Below the pieces are notes generated by a model that did not search any database, was not told the DNA's origin, and was given only the letters and a program-made list of their open reading frames with translations. From assembly GCA_963699535.1 (NCBI GenBank), contig CAVOUJ010000023.1, positions 124,001-188,000 of the forward strand: a stretch of 64,000 bases of DNA. The letters run 5' to 3'. The DNA is from VBDM01 sp963699535 (lineage in GTDB: Bacteria; Pseudomonadota; Gammaproteobacteria; Burkholderiales; SG8-39). Shown one piece after another: positions 16,324 to 25,400 of this stretch; positions within the stretch are counted from its first letter, which is position 1, and each line of letters starts with the position of its first letter. The translations under genes were made by a program, and so were the position numbers.

Positions 16324-16959
16324 ATGGCCGAGTTCCTGCTCTACGGGTTCGCTCAATCGGGCAACTGCTACAAGGTGGCGCTCTACCTGGAGCTCGTCGG
16401 AGCCGACTGGAAGCCGAGGTTCGTCGATTACTTCAACGGCGAGACGAGAACGCCCGAGTACCGGAGGATCAACGTCATGGGCGAGGCGCCGGTGCTCGAG
16501 CACGGCGGCGAGCGCCTGTCGCAGTCCGGGGTCATACTCGATTACCTGATCGAGCGCTTCGGCCGGTACGGGTGGCGGGACAATGCCGAGCGGCGCGAGG
16601 TGTTGCGCTGGCTCCTGTGGGACAACCACAAGCTGACGGGCTACACCGCCACCTACCGGTTCCTGCGCGTGCTCGCCACCGCGCCGGACAAGGCTGTGAC
16701 GGAGGAGTTTCGCAAGCGCGCGGAGTCCGCCTGGAAAGTGCTCGATGCGCATCTCGGCGAACGCCGCTACATCGTCGGGGACAGGCTCACCATCGCCGAC
16801 CTGTCGGCCTGCGGCTATCTGTTCTTCGAGGACGAGCTGGGGGTGGACTGGAAGGACTATCCGGCCATCCGCGCGTGGCTCGCGCGCATTCGCGGCGAGC
16901 CGCGCTGGAAGCATCCCTACGAGCTGCTTCCCGGTCACCCCATCCCCGGGCGTAAATAA
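16324..16959 (+). CDS. Glutathione S-transferase family protein
   Basis: A 211-residue cytosolic GST. It has an N-terminal thioredoxin-fold half (FLLYGFAQSGNCYKVALYLEL, with Ser/Asn-Cys at the active-site position), the glutathione-binding GEAPVLEHGGERLSQSGVIL, and an all-helical C-terminal half with RLTIADLSACGYLFF. The substrate is unknown. It lies 25 bases after the HCCA-isomerase-like gene and 5 bases before liuB. Two glutathione-related proteins inside a leucine pathway suggest handling of a reactive acyl-CoA such as 3-methylcrotonyl-CoA, but that is inference. Confidence 0.88.
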   Translation: MAEFLLYGFAQSGNCYKVALYLELVGADWKPRFVDYFNGETRTPEYRRINVMGEAPVLEHGGERLSQSGVILDYLIERFGRYGWRDNAERREVLRWLLWDNHKLTGYTATYRFLRVLATAPDKAVTEEFRKRAESAWKVLDAHLGERRYIVGDRLTIADLSACGYLFFEDELGVDWKDYPAIRAWLARIRGEPRWKHPYELLPGHPIPGRK

Positions 16960-16964
16960 CCGCG

Positions 16965-18572
16965 ATGGCTGTAATCCGGAGCAAGCTCGATCCCCGCTCA
17001 GGGGAATTCCAGGCGAACGCACGGGCGATGGCGACCAAGGTCGCAGATCTTCGCGCCGTGGTCGAGCGCATTTCGCAGGGCGGCGACGAAGCCGCGCGCG
17101 CAAAGCATACGGCACGCGGGAAACTCCTTCCGCACGAGCGCCTGCGCCTCTTGCTCGACCCTGGGTCTGCGTTTCTGGAGCTTTCCCAGCTCGCCGCTCT
17201 GGGTATGTACGATGACGAGGCGCCCGGCGCCGGCATCATCACGGGCGTGGGCCGGGTCTCCGGCCAGGAGTGCATGGTGGTCGTGAACGACGCCACCGTG
17301 AAGGGTGGGACCTACCTTCCGATTACGGTGAAAAAGCACTTGCGCGCACAGGAGATCGCGCTCGCAAACCGGCTGCCCTGCATCTATCTCGTCGATTCAG
17401 GCGGGGCTTTCCTCCCCGAGCAGGACAGTGTCTTTCCGGACCGTGACCACTTCGGCCGGATCTTCTACAACCAGGCGACCATGTCGGCCGAGCGCATCCC
17501 GCAGATCGCCGCGGTCATGGGCTCGTGCACCGCGGGGGGCGCATACGTACCGGCGATGTCCGACGAAACGGTCATCGTCAAAGGCCAAGGCACGATTTTT
17601 CTCGGCGGTCCGCCGCTCGTGAAGGCCGCCACCGGGGAAATCGTGTCGCCGGAGGAACTGGGCGGTGCCGAAGTGCATGCGCGCCAGTCGGGCGTAGCCG
17701 ACCACTATGCCCAGGACGACGCCCATGCGCTGTCCATCGTCCGGGCCATCGTTTCCAACCTCAACCGCATCAAGAACGCGAGCCTCGCCCTGCGCGAGCC
17801 TGCCGAGCCCGCGTACCCGGCCGAGGAGCTTCATGGAGTGATCCCCGCCGACACGCGCAAGTCCTACGACGTGCGCGAGGTGATCGCGCGCATCGTCGAC
17901 GCGAGCGAGCTGGACGAGTTCAAGCAGGACTACGGCACGACACTCGTTACCGGATTTGCGCGCATCTGGGGCTATCCGATCGGCGTGGTCGCGAACAACG
18001 GAATCCTTTTCTCCGAGTCGGCCCTCAAGGGCGCGCACTTCATCGAGCTGTGCGGCCAGCGCGGGATTCCACTGCTATTCCTCCAGAACGTCACCGGCTT
18101 CATGGTGGGAAAGAAATACGAAGCAGGCGGCATCGCCAAGGACGGCGCGAAGATGGTCACCGCGGTTTCCTGCGTTCGCGTCCCCAAGTTCACCGTAATC
18201 ATCGGAGGGTCGTTCGGAGCCGGCAACTACGCCATGTGCGGGCGCGCGTATTCGCCCCGTTTCCTTTGGATGTGGCCGAACGCCCGCATTTCGGTCATGG
18301 GCGGGCAGCAGGCTGCCGCCGTCCTTGCGACCGTGAAGCGCGACGCAATCGAAGCGAAGGGCGGGACATGGAGCAAGGAAGAGGAAGAAGCCTTCAGACG
18401 CCCCATCCTCGATCAATACGAGCGCCAGGGGCACCCCTACTACGCGACCGCACGGCTCTGGGATGACGGCCTGATCGCGCCGGAGGAAACGCGGCGCGTG
18501 CTCGCACTCGCCATCTCGGCATCGCTCAACGCGCCGATCGAGGAGACGAAGTTCGGAGTCTTTCGGATGTAG
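16965..18572 (+). CDS. liuB: 3-methylcrotonyl-CoA carboxylase, beta (carboxyltransferase) subunit
   Basis: Transfers CO2 from carboxybiotin on the alpha subunit to 3-methylcrotonyl-CoA, giving 3-methylglutaconyl-CoA. The 535-residue protein has the two crotonase-like halves of acyl-CoA carboxyltransferases: AKHTARGKLLPHERLRLLLD, MGSCTAGGAYVPAMSDE, and in the second half GGSFGAGNYAMCGRAYSPRF and MGGQQAA. The length and the YLVDSGGAFLPEQD stretch are typical of MccB rather than PccB. The partner alpha subunit (liuD) is 7.8 kb downstream, beyond the Crp/RND block, an unusual separation. OsmC follows after 11 bases. Confidence 0.95.
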   Translation: MAVIRSKLDPRSGEFQANARAMATKVADLRAVVERISQGGDEAARAKHTARGKLLPHERLRLLLDPGSAFLELSQLAALGMYDDEAPGAGIITGVGRVSGQECMVVVNDATVKGGTYLPITVKKHLRAQEIALANRLPCIYLVDSGGAFLPEQDSVFPDRDHFGRIFYNQATMSAERIPQIAAVMGSCTAGGAYVPAMSDETVIVKGQGTIFLGGPPLVKAATGEIVSPEELGGAEVHARQSGVADHYAQDDAHALSIVRAIVSNLNRIKNASLALREPAEPAYPAEELHGVIPADTRKSYDVREVIARIVDASELDEFKQDYGTTLVTGFARIWGYPIGVVANNGILFSESALKGAHFIELCGQRGIPLLFLQNVTGFMVGKKYEAGGIAKDGAKMVTAVSCVRVPKFTVIIGGSFGAGNYAMCGRAYSPRFLWMWPNARISVMGGQQAAAVLATVKRDAIEAKGGTWSKEEEEAFRRPILDQYERQGHPYYATARLWDDGLIAPEETRRVLALAISASLNAPIEETKFGVFRM

Positions 18573-18583
18573 GGAGGCAACGG

Positions 18584-19039
18584 ATGTCCGTCCACCGCGC
18601 AAAGATCGAATGGCAGAGAAACGGAATGAGCTTCGAGCTGAGCAAGTACAGCCGTGCCCATCGCATCGAGTTCGAGCCCTCGGTGAGCCTCTCCGGAATT
18701 GCCGCCAAGGACAACATCCCGCCCGGAGCGCCGCATTCTCCGGGCGCCGATCCGGAGCAGCTTTTCGTTGCCTCGCTTTCCGCCTGCCACATGCTCTGGT
18801 TCATCGGTCTCGCGTCGGTTCGCAAGCTGGTCGTCAACCGCTACGTGGACGAGGCCGAGGGCCTGCTCGAGAAGAACTCCGAAGGTCGCATCGCCATGAC
18901 CCGCGTCACGCTGCGCCCCGCGGTCGAGTTCGACGCGCCGCCTTCTCCCGCGGTCCTGGCCGAGTTGCATCACAAGGCTCACGACAGATGCTTCATCGCC
19001 AATTCGGTCAAGACCGAAGTGGTCATTGAGCCGCGTTGA
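18584..19039 (+). CDS. OsmC/YhfA-family peroxiredoxin-like protein
   Basis: A 151-residue OsmC-fold protein. Family members reduce organic hydroperoxides with a cysteine pair. Here the first cysteine position reads LSACHMLWF (SACH) and the second is near HDRCFIANSVKTEV, both as in the OsmC group often placed next to liu genes. It has no signal peptide. GGAGG stands 7 bases before the ATG at 18584. It lies between liuB and liuC in one transcript and may protect against peroxides made when acyl-CoA dehydrogenase electrons leak to oxygen; that role is inferred. Confidence 0.85.
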   Translation: MSVHRAKIEWQRNGMSFELSKYSRAHRIEFEPSVSLSGIAAKDNIPPGAPHSPGADPEQLFVASLSACHMLWFIGLASVRKLVVNRYVDEAEGLLEKNSEGRIAMTRVTLRPAVEFDAPPSPAVLAELHHKAHDRCFIANSVKTEVVIEPR

Positions 19040-19041
19040 CC

Positions 19042-19863
19042 ATGGCCTATGCCACAATAGAAATCTCGATCGCGGACGGCGTCGCTTTCCTCTGGCTCAA
19101 CCGCCCGGAGGTGCGCAACGCCTTCAACGAAACGATGATCGCGGAGCTGACCGCGGCCTTCGAGGAGCTGGACGCTGATCCCGCAGCGCGCGCGGTCGTG
19201 CTGGCCGGCCGTGGCAAGGTGTTCTGCGCCGGCGCTGACCTCAACTGGATGAAGAGAATGGGCGAGATGAACTTCGAGGAGAATCGCAAGGACGCGATGG
19301 TCTTCGGGCAGATGCTCAAGCGCCTGCACTCGATGAACAAACCCACGCTCGCGCGCGTGCACGGCGCCGCGTTTGCCGGCGCGATGGGATTGATCGCCGC
19401 GTGCGATATCGCCGTGGCCTCCGCCGATGCCGAGTTCGCAGTTTCCGAAGTCCGCCTCGGCCTCGCGCCCGCGACCATCAGTCCCTACGTTCTCGCGGCG
19501 ATGGGCGAACGCGCGGCACGCCGATACTTTCTGACGGCGGAGCGCTTCAACTCGGCGGAGGCGCACCGTATCGGATTCGTGCACAACCTCGCGCAACCCG
19601 AGGCGCTGGATGCCGCGGTGAACGCGATTCTCGGGCAGCTCCTCCAGTGCGCGCCGGGAGCGCAAGCGGCGACCAAGGACCTGATCCGCTCGGTCGCGCA
19701 CAGGTCCGTGACGCCCGAGCTTATGCAGGAGATGGCCGGCCGCATCGCCCGGGCACGGGCGTCGGAGGAGGGACGCGAAGGCGCTCGCGCTTTTCTTGAG
19801 AAGCGCCCTGCGGCCTGGGTTAAAAGCCCGAATGGAACGCCGAAGAGCGAACGGCAAAGGTGA
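19042..19863 (+). CDS. liuC: Methylglutaconyl-CoA hydratase
   Basis: Crotonase-fold hydratase that converts 3-methylglutaconyl-CoA to HMG-CoA in leucine degradation. The 273-residue protein has the oxyanion-hole segments KVFCAGADLNWMKRM, which is characteristic of LiuC-type hydratases, and HGAAFAGAMGLIAACDIAV. Active-site EVRLGLAPATISPYV follows. It begins 3 bases after the osmC stop. A TTG at 19036 is in frame, but the ATG at 19042 is preferred. It is the last gene of the first liu block; a Crp/Fnr gene on the opposite strand ends 17 bases after it. Confidence 0.93.
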   Translation: MAYATIEISIADGVAFLWLNRPEVRNAFNETMIAELTAAFEELDADPAARAVVLAGRGKVFCAGADLNWMKRMGEMNFEENRKDAMVFGQMLKRLHSMNKPTLARVHGAAFAGAMGLIAACDIAVASADAEFAVSEVRLGLAPATISPYVLAAMGERAARRYFLTAERFNSAEAHRIGFVHNLAQPEALDAAVNAILGQLLQCAPGAQAATKDLIRSVAHRSVTPELMQEMAGRIARARASEEGREGARAFLEKRPAAWVKSPNGTPKSERQR

Positions 19864-19879
19864 TTCAGATGCTTCCGGC

Positions 19880-20572
19880 CTAGGGGAGTGTCCCTCGCTG
19901 CAAGGCCGCAAGCGCCCTCGGGTCGAGCACCGTGATGCGCTCGCGCTCGAGCTTGACCCAACCGCGCTCTTCGAAGCTGCGCAGCAGTCGGCTGACGATC
20001 TCGCGCACGCTACCGAGCTCGTCGGCGAGCTTCTGGTGCGTGGCTCCCAGCACCGGGCCGCGGTGGACGAGCAGCTGCGCCAGGCGCTCGTCCAGCCGGC
20101 GGAACGCGACTTCCTCGACCAGTTCCATGACTTCCGAGAGCCGCTCTCCGTACATGCCGAAAACGAAGCGCCGGAACGGTTCGAACTCGAGCAAGAGCTC
20201 ATCGAACACCGCGGGGGGTACGTTAAGGAGCGTCACGTCCTGCTCGGCGACGCCGCGCGCCGTGTAGTCGGAGTGCCCGAGCAGGCACCCGCCCGAGAGG
20301 ATGCACCCTTGGCCGGAATCGACGCGGTAGAGCACGATCTCGCGCCCGTTCGGCGCAGACTTTGCCACGCGCACGCTTCCTTCGATCACCAGCGGAAAAC
20401 CGCGACAGGGCTGCGAGGCGTCGAACAGCACACTGCTTGCCGGCACCTGCATGAGCTGCGCCTCGGCCAGAAGGCGCTCTAAGCGCGGCGCGGCGAGCTG
20501 CTGGAAAAAGGGGAAGCGCTCGATAAGCCTCGAGCTCGTCGCTTCCTTTCCGAGAGTCGCGGGTCCGTGCAC
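19880..20572 (-). CDS. Crp/Fnr family transcriptional regulator with three cysteines
   Basis: A 230-residue regulator with an N-terminal cyclic-nucleotide-binding-like beta roll (about residues 15-140), a dimerisation helix, and a C-terminal helix-turn-helix at about 175-203 (THQKLADELGSVREIVSRLL), close to the FNR/CRP recognition helix. Cysteines at 56, 90 and 96 (GQGCILSGGCLLG) lie in the sensing domain and lack the N-terminal CxxC cluster ligands of FNR, so a thiol or redox signal is possible. It is divergent from a DUF2892-TrxC-RND operon, and two palindromes lie between them, so I infer it controls that operon. Translation likely starts at the GTG at 20570-20572. Confidence 0.85.
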   Translation of the reverse strand: MHGPATLGKEATSSRLIERFPFFQQLAAPRLERLLAEAQLMQVPASSVLFDASQPCRGFPLVIEGSVRVAKSAPNGREIVLYRVDSGQGCILSGGCLLGHSDYTARGVAEQDVTLLNVPPAVFDELLLEFEPFRRFVFGMYGERLSEVMELVEEVAFRRLDERLAQLLVHRGPVLGATHQKLADELGSVREIVSRLLRSFEERGWVKLERERITVLDPRALAALQRGTLP

Positions 20573-20643
20573 CTGGGCGGCCAGAGGTTTTCCGGCCGCT
20601 CAGTGTAGCCCAGGGACCGCTCAGGCGTTCTTGCCCGCGGTCT

Positions 20644-20681
20644 GTGACCCAGGTTCCGCAGGCCAGCGGAACCTAGGTCAC
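20644..20681. promoter_or_regulatory. Long inverted repeat in the crp-DUF2892 divergent region
   Basis: Arms GTGACCCAGGTTCCGC (20644-20659) and GCGGAACCTAGGTCAC (20666-20681) pair at 15 of 16 positions around a 6-base loop. The outer ends resemble CRP half-sites (TGTGA/TCAC), but the spacing is much wider. It could be an operator for the adjacent regulator or an RNA hairpin. Confidence 0.6.
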
Positions 20682-20735
20682 TGAGCCGCCTTCCCGTGCA
20701 CCGCTATGCTTTGCTGCGTCATCCATTTCACCCAT

Positions 20736-20749
20736 TTGACGGAGGTCAA
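20736..20749. promoter_or_regulatory. FNR-box-like palindrome over the DUF2892 ribosome binding site
   Basis: TTGAC-GGAG-GTCAA is a perfect 5-4-5 palindrome with the spacing of FNR/Anr boxes (TTGAT-N4-ATCAA). It includes the GGAGGT Shine-Dalgarno of the DUF2892 gene, so part of the match could be coincidence. Binding here would be expected to repress. Confidence 0.4.
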
Positions 20750-20750
20750 T

Positions 20751-20972
20751 ATGTCTCTGGAAAGAGTCATCAGAATCATCGCAGGGTCTTTTGTGCTTAT
20801 TTCGCTCGCGCTCGGGGTCGAGGCCAGCCCGGTGTTCGTCCACTGGGGCTTCCTTTGGTTTACCGCGTTCGTAGGCTTCAACCTGCTGCAAAGCGGTTTC
20901 ACGCGCTTCTGCCCGCCGGAAATCCTGCTCAAGAAATGCGGCGTGGGCTGCTCTACCGAGGCGCGCGCGTGA
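20751..20972 (+). CDS. DUF2892 small membrane protein (YgaP-like)
   Basis: A 73-residue protein with two hydrophobic helices (about residues 5-23 and 28-46) and a cysteine-rich end (FCPPEILLKKCGVGC). DUF2892 is the membrane domain fused to rhodanese in YgaP, which forms a dimer in the inner membrane and is linked to sulfur chemistry; standalone copies are common beside redox genes. A strong GGAGGT precedes the ATG at 20751. Its stop overlaps the GTG start of trxC (GTGA), so the two are translationally coupled. Function in this operon is not known. Confidence 0.85.
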   Translation: MSLERVIRIIAGSFVLISLALGVEASPVFVHWGFLWFTAFVGFNLLQSGFTRFCPPEILLKKCGVGCSTEARA

Positions 20973-21394
20973 GCGAGTTCGTGCACATCGCGTGTCCGAA
21001 GTGCCTCGCGGCCAACCGCGTGCCCGCCGCTCGCACGGGCGAGGACCCCAAGTGCGGCAAGTGCGGTGCGGCGCTGCTCGACGGAGCGCCTGCTGAGCTC
21101 GGCGAGCAGCAGTTCGACGCCTTCGTCGGGCGCACAGGGATGCCGATGCTCGTGGATTTCTGGGCGCCGTGGTGCGGCCCGTGCCGCGCGATGGCGCCGC
21201 ACTTCGAGCGCGCGGCCCGCAGTCTCAAGGATCGCGTGCGGCTGGTGAAGGTCAATACCGAGGAGGCGCCGGGACTCGCGGCGCGCTACGGCATCCGCGC
21301 CATCCCTACGCTCGTCCTCTTCAGGAACGGGACCGAGACGAAGCGCATGTCCGGCGCGCTGGACTCAGGGGCGCTGGAGCAATGGGCCGCCTGA
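20969..21394 (+). CDS. trxC: Thioredoxin 2 (TrxC)
   Basis: Cytosolic zinc-containing thioredoxin that reduces disulfides and takes part in oxidative stress defence. The 141-residue product has the N-terminal zinc ribbon with C9-C12 and C29-C32 (CPKC, CGKC), then the thioredoxin fold with LVDFWAPWCGPCRAMAP (active cysteines 69 and 72) and cis-Pro in IRAIPTLVLF. It starts with a GTG that overlaps the DUF2892 stop, and its end overlaps the RND adaptor start by 13 bases. This tight packing indicates one functional unit with the efflux genes. Confidence 0.93.
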   Translation: MSEFVHIACPKCLAANRVPAARTGEDPKCGKCGAALLDGAPAELGEQQFDAFVGRTGMPMLVDFWAPWCGPCRAMAPHFERAARSLKDRVRLVKVNTEEAPGLAARYGIRAIPTLVLFRNGTETKRMSGALDSGALEQWAA

Positions 21395-22437
21395 AGATTC
21401 TGCTGGCGGTGCTCACCGTTGCAGGCCTTGCGGCCTGCGGCGAAAAGAGCGCGCCCAAGCCCGCAGCGACGCCCGGGGCGCTGAAGACTGCCGCCGTCGA
21501 GCTGCGCGATGTCGAGCTCACCACCTCTGCGGAAGCGGTGATGGAGGCAGTGCGCCAGTCCACCGTCTCCGCGCAGATCGCCGGGCGCGTGGTGGAGCTG
21601 CGCTTCGACGTCGGCGACTACGTGAAGAAGGGCGACGTCATCGTGCGCATCGACGAGCGCTCGACCGCGCGCGCGCTCGAGGCGAGCGAGGCACAGGTGC
21701 TGGAAGCGCAGGCGGCGCTCGCGAACGCGCGCGCGCAGTACGAGCGCTCCAAGCAGCTCTTCGCACAGAAATTCATCAGCCAGGCGGCGCTCGACCAGGC
21801 GGAGGCCGCCTACAAGGCGGCGCAGGCGCGCGTGAGCGCGCTCGTCGCCGGGGCGGGCGCGGCGGCGACCGAACGCAGCTTCGCGACCATCGTCGCGCCC
21901 TACAGCGGGGTCGTATCCGCGCGCCACGTGGAGCTTGGCGAGATGGCTACGCCCGGGCGGCCGCTCATGACCGGCTTCGACCCTTCCACGCTGCGCGTGG
22001 TCGCGACCGTGCCGCAGGCGCAGGTGGCTGCGATCCAGGCGGGCGGGAAGGCGAGAATCGAAATTCCCTCGCTCGGGCGCTGGGTGGACGTCAAGTCGAT
22101 GACTATCGTGCCGCAGGCCGACCCGCGCACTCACACCTCGCGCATCCGGCTAGACCTCCCGGCGGAAGTGCGCGGCGTCGTTCCCGGCGTCTATGCGCGG
22201 GCGCACTTCGTGGTGGGCAAGGCGCCGCGGGTGCTGGTGCCGCGTGCCGCGGTGCTGCGCCGCAGCGAAGTAACCGGAGTGTACGTCGTGGATTCCGAGG
22301 GCCGCGCGCGACTGCGTCAGGTGCGCCTCGGCAGCGCGGGCGATGAAGCGTCGGTCGAGGTGCTCGCGGGCTTGAAGCCGGGCGAGCGGGTCGCGCTGGA
22401 GCCGGTCAAGGCGGGGATGGCCTCGCCGGGGGCCTGA
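21382..22437 (+). CDS. RND efflux periplasmic adaptor lipoprotein
   Basis: Membrane fusion protein that joins an RND pump to an outer-membrane channel. The 351-residue precursor has a lipoprotein signal with lipobox LAAC (C19), a barrel-sandwich hybrid (VVELRFDVGDYVKKGDVIVR), and a long alpha-helical hairpin (EASEAQVLEAQAALANARAQ onward). A second lipoyl half (ATIVAPYSGVVSARHVELGE), a beta barrel and a membrane-proximal domain follow. The ATG at 21382 lies inside the end of trxC. The RND permease follows after 2 bases. No outer-membrane factor gene is nearby, so the pump presumably borrows a TolC-type channel. Confidence 0.92.
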   Translation: MGRLKILLAVLTVAGLAACGEKSAPKPAATPGALKTAAVELRDVELTTSAEAVMEAVRQSTVSAQIAGRVVELRFDVGDYVKKGDVIVRIDERSTARALEASEAQVLEAQAALANARAQYERSKQLFAQKFISQAALDQAEAAYKAAQARVSALVAGAGAAATERSFATIVAPYSGVVSARHVELGEMATPGRPLMTGFDPSTLRVVATVPQAQVAAIQAGGKARIEIPSLGRWVDVKSMTIVPQADPRTHTSRIRLDLPAEVRGVVPGVYARAHFVVGKAPRVLVPRAAVLRRSEVTGVYVVDSEGRARLRQVRLGSAGDEASVEVLAGLKPGERVALEPVKAGMASPGA

Positions 22438-22439
22438 TC

Positions 22440-25400
22440 TTGGGCGTCTCCGGCCGCATCGCGCGCTTCTTCCAGGCGTCGCAGCTCACGCCGCTGCTGG
22501 CGCTCGTCGCGTTCCTGCTGGGCCTGTTCGCCGTGGCGGTGACGCCGCGCGAGGAGGAGCCGCAGATCAACGTCACCATGGCGAACGTGCTGGTGCCGTT
22601 CCCGGGCGCTTCGGCGCGCGACGTGGAGACGCTGGTGGCCACGCCCGCCGAACAGGTGCTCGCGCAGATGACCGGCATCGAGCACGTGTACTCGGTCTCG
22701 CGCCCCGGCATCGCGGTGCTCACGGTGCAGTTCAAGGTCGGCGTGCCGCACACCGAGGCACTGGTGCGCCTCTACAACACCGTCAACTCGAACCGCGACT
22801 GGGTGTCGCCCAACCTCGGCATCGGCGAGCCGGTCGTGAAGCCCAAGGGCATCGACGATGTGCCGGTGGTGACGCTCACGCTCTGGAGCGAAGACCAGGA
22901 AGCGGGCGCCTACGAGCTGGAGCGCGCGGCGCACGCGGCCGAGGTGGAGTTAAAGCGAGTGGCGGGCACGCGCGAGGTGCAGACCCTCGGGGGGCCGGGG
23001 CGCGCGCTGCGCGTGCTGATGGACGTGGACCGCATGAACGCACACGGCATCGCGCCACTCGACTTGAGGAACGCGCTGCAGATCGCGAACGTCTCGCTGC
23101 CGGCAGGCAGCATCGTGCGCGACAACCGCGAGGTGCTCGTCGAGACCAACAACTACCTGGAATCGGCCGAGGACGTGGCTAGCCTCGTGGTCGGTGCGCA
23201 CGACGGCCGGCCCGTATACATGAGCGACGTGGCGCAGGTATTCGACGGCCCGCCGCAGCCCGCGCGCTACGTGTGGACGGGCACCGCGAAGGGAGAGCAC
23301 CCGGCAGTCACCCTGCAGGTCACGAAGAAGCCCGGCGAGAACGCGGTGGACGTCGCCGAGCGCGTGGTCGCGCGCGCCGCCGAGCTGCACGGCAGCGTCA
23401 TTCCGGACGACGTGCGCGTGAACATGACTCGCAACTACGGCGCCACCGCCAACGACAAGGCGCAGCAGCTCATCAAGAAGCTCCTCTTCGCCACTCTGTC
23501 GGTAATCGTACTCGTCTTCGCCACACTCGGCTGGCGCGAGGCGCTGATCGTGGGGATCGCGGTGATGCTCACGCTCGCCACAACGCTCTTCGCTTCGTGG
23601 GCCTGGGGCTTCACGCTGAACCGCGTGTCGCTGTTCGCGCTCATCTTTTCCATCGGTATCCTCGTGGACGACGCCATCGTGGTGGTGGAGAACATCCACC
23701 GCCGGCGCGCGCTCGAATCGGGGCCGCTCACCGGCATCATCCCCGACGCGGTGGACGAGGTCGGCGGCCCGACAATTCTCGCGACCTTCACGGTGATCGC
23801 GGCGCTGCTGCCGATGGCATTCGTCAGCGGCCTGATGGGCCCGTACATGAGCCCGATCCCGATCAACGCCAGCATGGGCATGCTGATCTCGCTCGCCATC
23901 GCCTTCACCGTGACGCCGTGGCTCGCGCTCAAGTTCTTCCGCGCGCAGCACCACGCCAAGGAATCCGACCGGCTCGAGCGCCTCTCGCGCCGCATCCTCG
24001 GTCCCTTCGTCGCCTCGGCGCGGCGGCGCCACCAGATGCTCTACGCGATTCTCGGCCTGATCCTCGCCTCGGTGTCGCTCGTGGGCGTCAAGCTGGTCGT
24101 GCTGAAGATGCTGCCCTTCGACAACAAGTCGGAATTCCAGGTGGTGGTGGACATGCCCGCAGGCACGCCGCTCGAGATGACGGCCGCGGCGCTGGGCGAG
24201 ATGGGCGCGCACCTCGCCACGGTGCCCGAAGTCACCGATTACCAGGCCTACGCGGGCCTCTCGGCGCCGATCAACTTCAACGGTCTGGTGCGCCAGTACT
24301 ACCTGCGCGCGATCCCGGAGCACGGCGACCTGCAGGTGAACCTGGTGGCGAAGGGAGAGCGCGCAGCCGCAAGAGCCACGACATCGCGCAGGGCGTGCGC
24401 CCGCGTCTCGAGGAGATCGGCCGGCAGGTGGGGCGCGAACGTGAAGGTGGTGGAAGTGCCGCCGGGACCACCCGTCCTCTCGCCGATCGTCGCCGAGGTG
24501 TACGGCCCCGACGAGGCGGGACGTATCCGCACCGCGAAGAAGGTGCGCGAGGCCTTTGCCGCCACCGCCGACATCGTCGGCATCGACGATTCGGTCGCGG
24601 ACGCGGCACCGCGCATTCAGCTCAGGGTGGACCAGGGCAAGGCAGCGCTCGCCGGCGTCGCGCGGCGAGAGGTCGTCGAGACCTTGCGCATGGGCCTTGC
24701 CGGCGCCGACATCACTACCCTGCACGACGGACAGTCGAAGTACGAGGTTCCGGTGACGGTCGCGCTGCCGGCCGAGCGCCAGGGCGAGCTGGACGAGATC
24801 CTGAAGCTCGCCGTGCGCACGCCCGCGGGTGCGCTCGTACCGCTCGCGGAGCTGGTGACGCCGCTCGCCTCCGACCGCGACCGGCCGATGTATCACAAGG
24901 ACCTGCTACCGGTGGTGTATGTGTTCGCCGATCAGGCGGGGCACGTGGACAGTCCGCTCTATGGCATGTTTGCCGCGCGCGGGAAACTGACCGGCGCGGC
25001 GCTCGAGGACGGCGGTACGCTCGGCGAGTACTTCATCCGGCAGCCCTCCGATCCCTACCGCCAATACTCGGTGAAATGGGACGGCGAGTGGCAGGTGACC
25101 TATGAGACCTTCCGCGACATGGGCCTCGCCTACGCGGTGGGCCTCATCCTCATCTACCTGCTGGTGGTAGCGCAGTTCCGCTCCTATCTCGTGCCGCTCA
25201 TCATCATGGCACCGATCCCGCTCACCGTGATCGGCGTGATGCCCGGGCACGCGCTGCTCGGCGCGAACTTCACCGCCACCTCGATGATCGGCATGATCGC
25301 GCTCGCCGGCATCATTGTGAGGAACTCCATCCTTCTGGTGGACTTCGTCAACCTCAAGATCGAGGAGGGCATGCCGCTCGAGGAAGCGGTGATCCAGTCT

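Noticed and set aside
22950..24896. Long minus-strand open frame inside the RND permease
   Set aside because: Translation is His/Arg/Asp-rich low-complexity without any family motif; it mirrors the permease codon usage.
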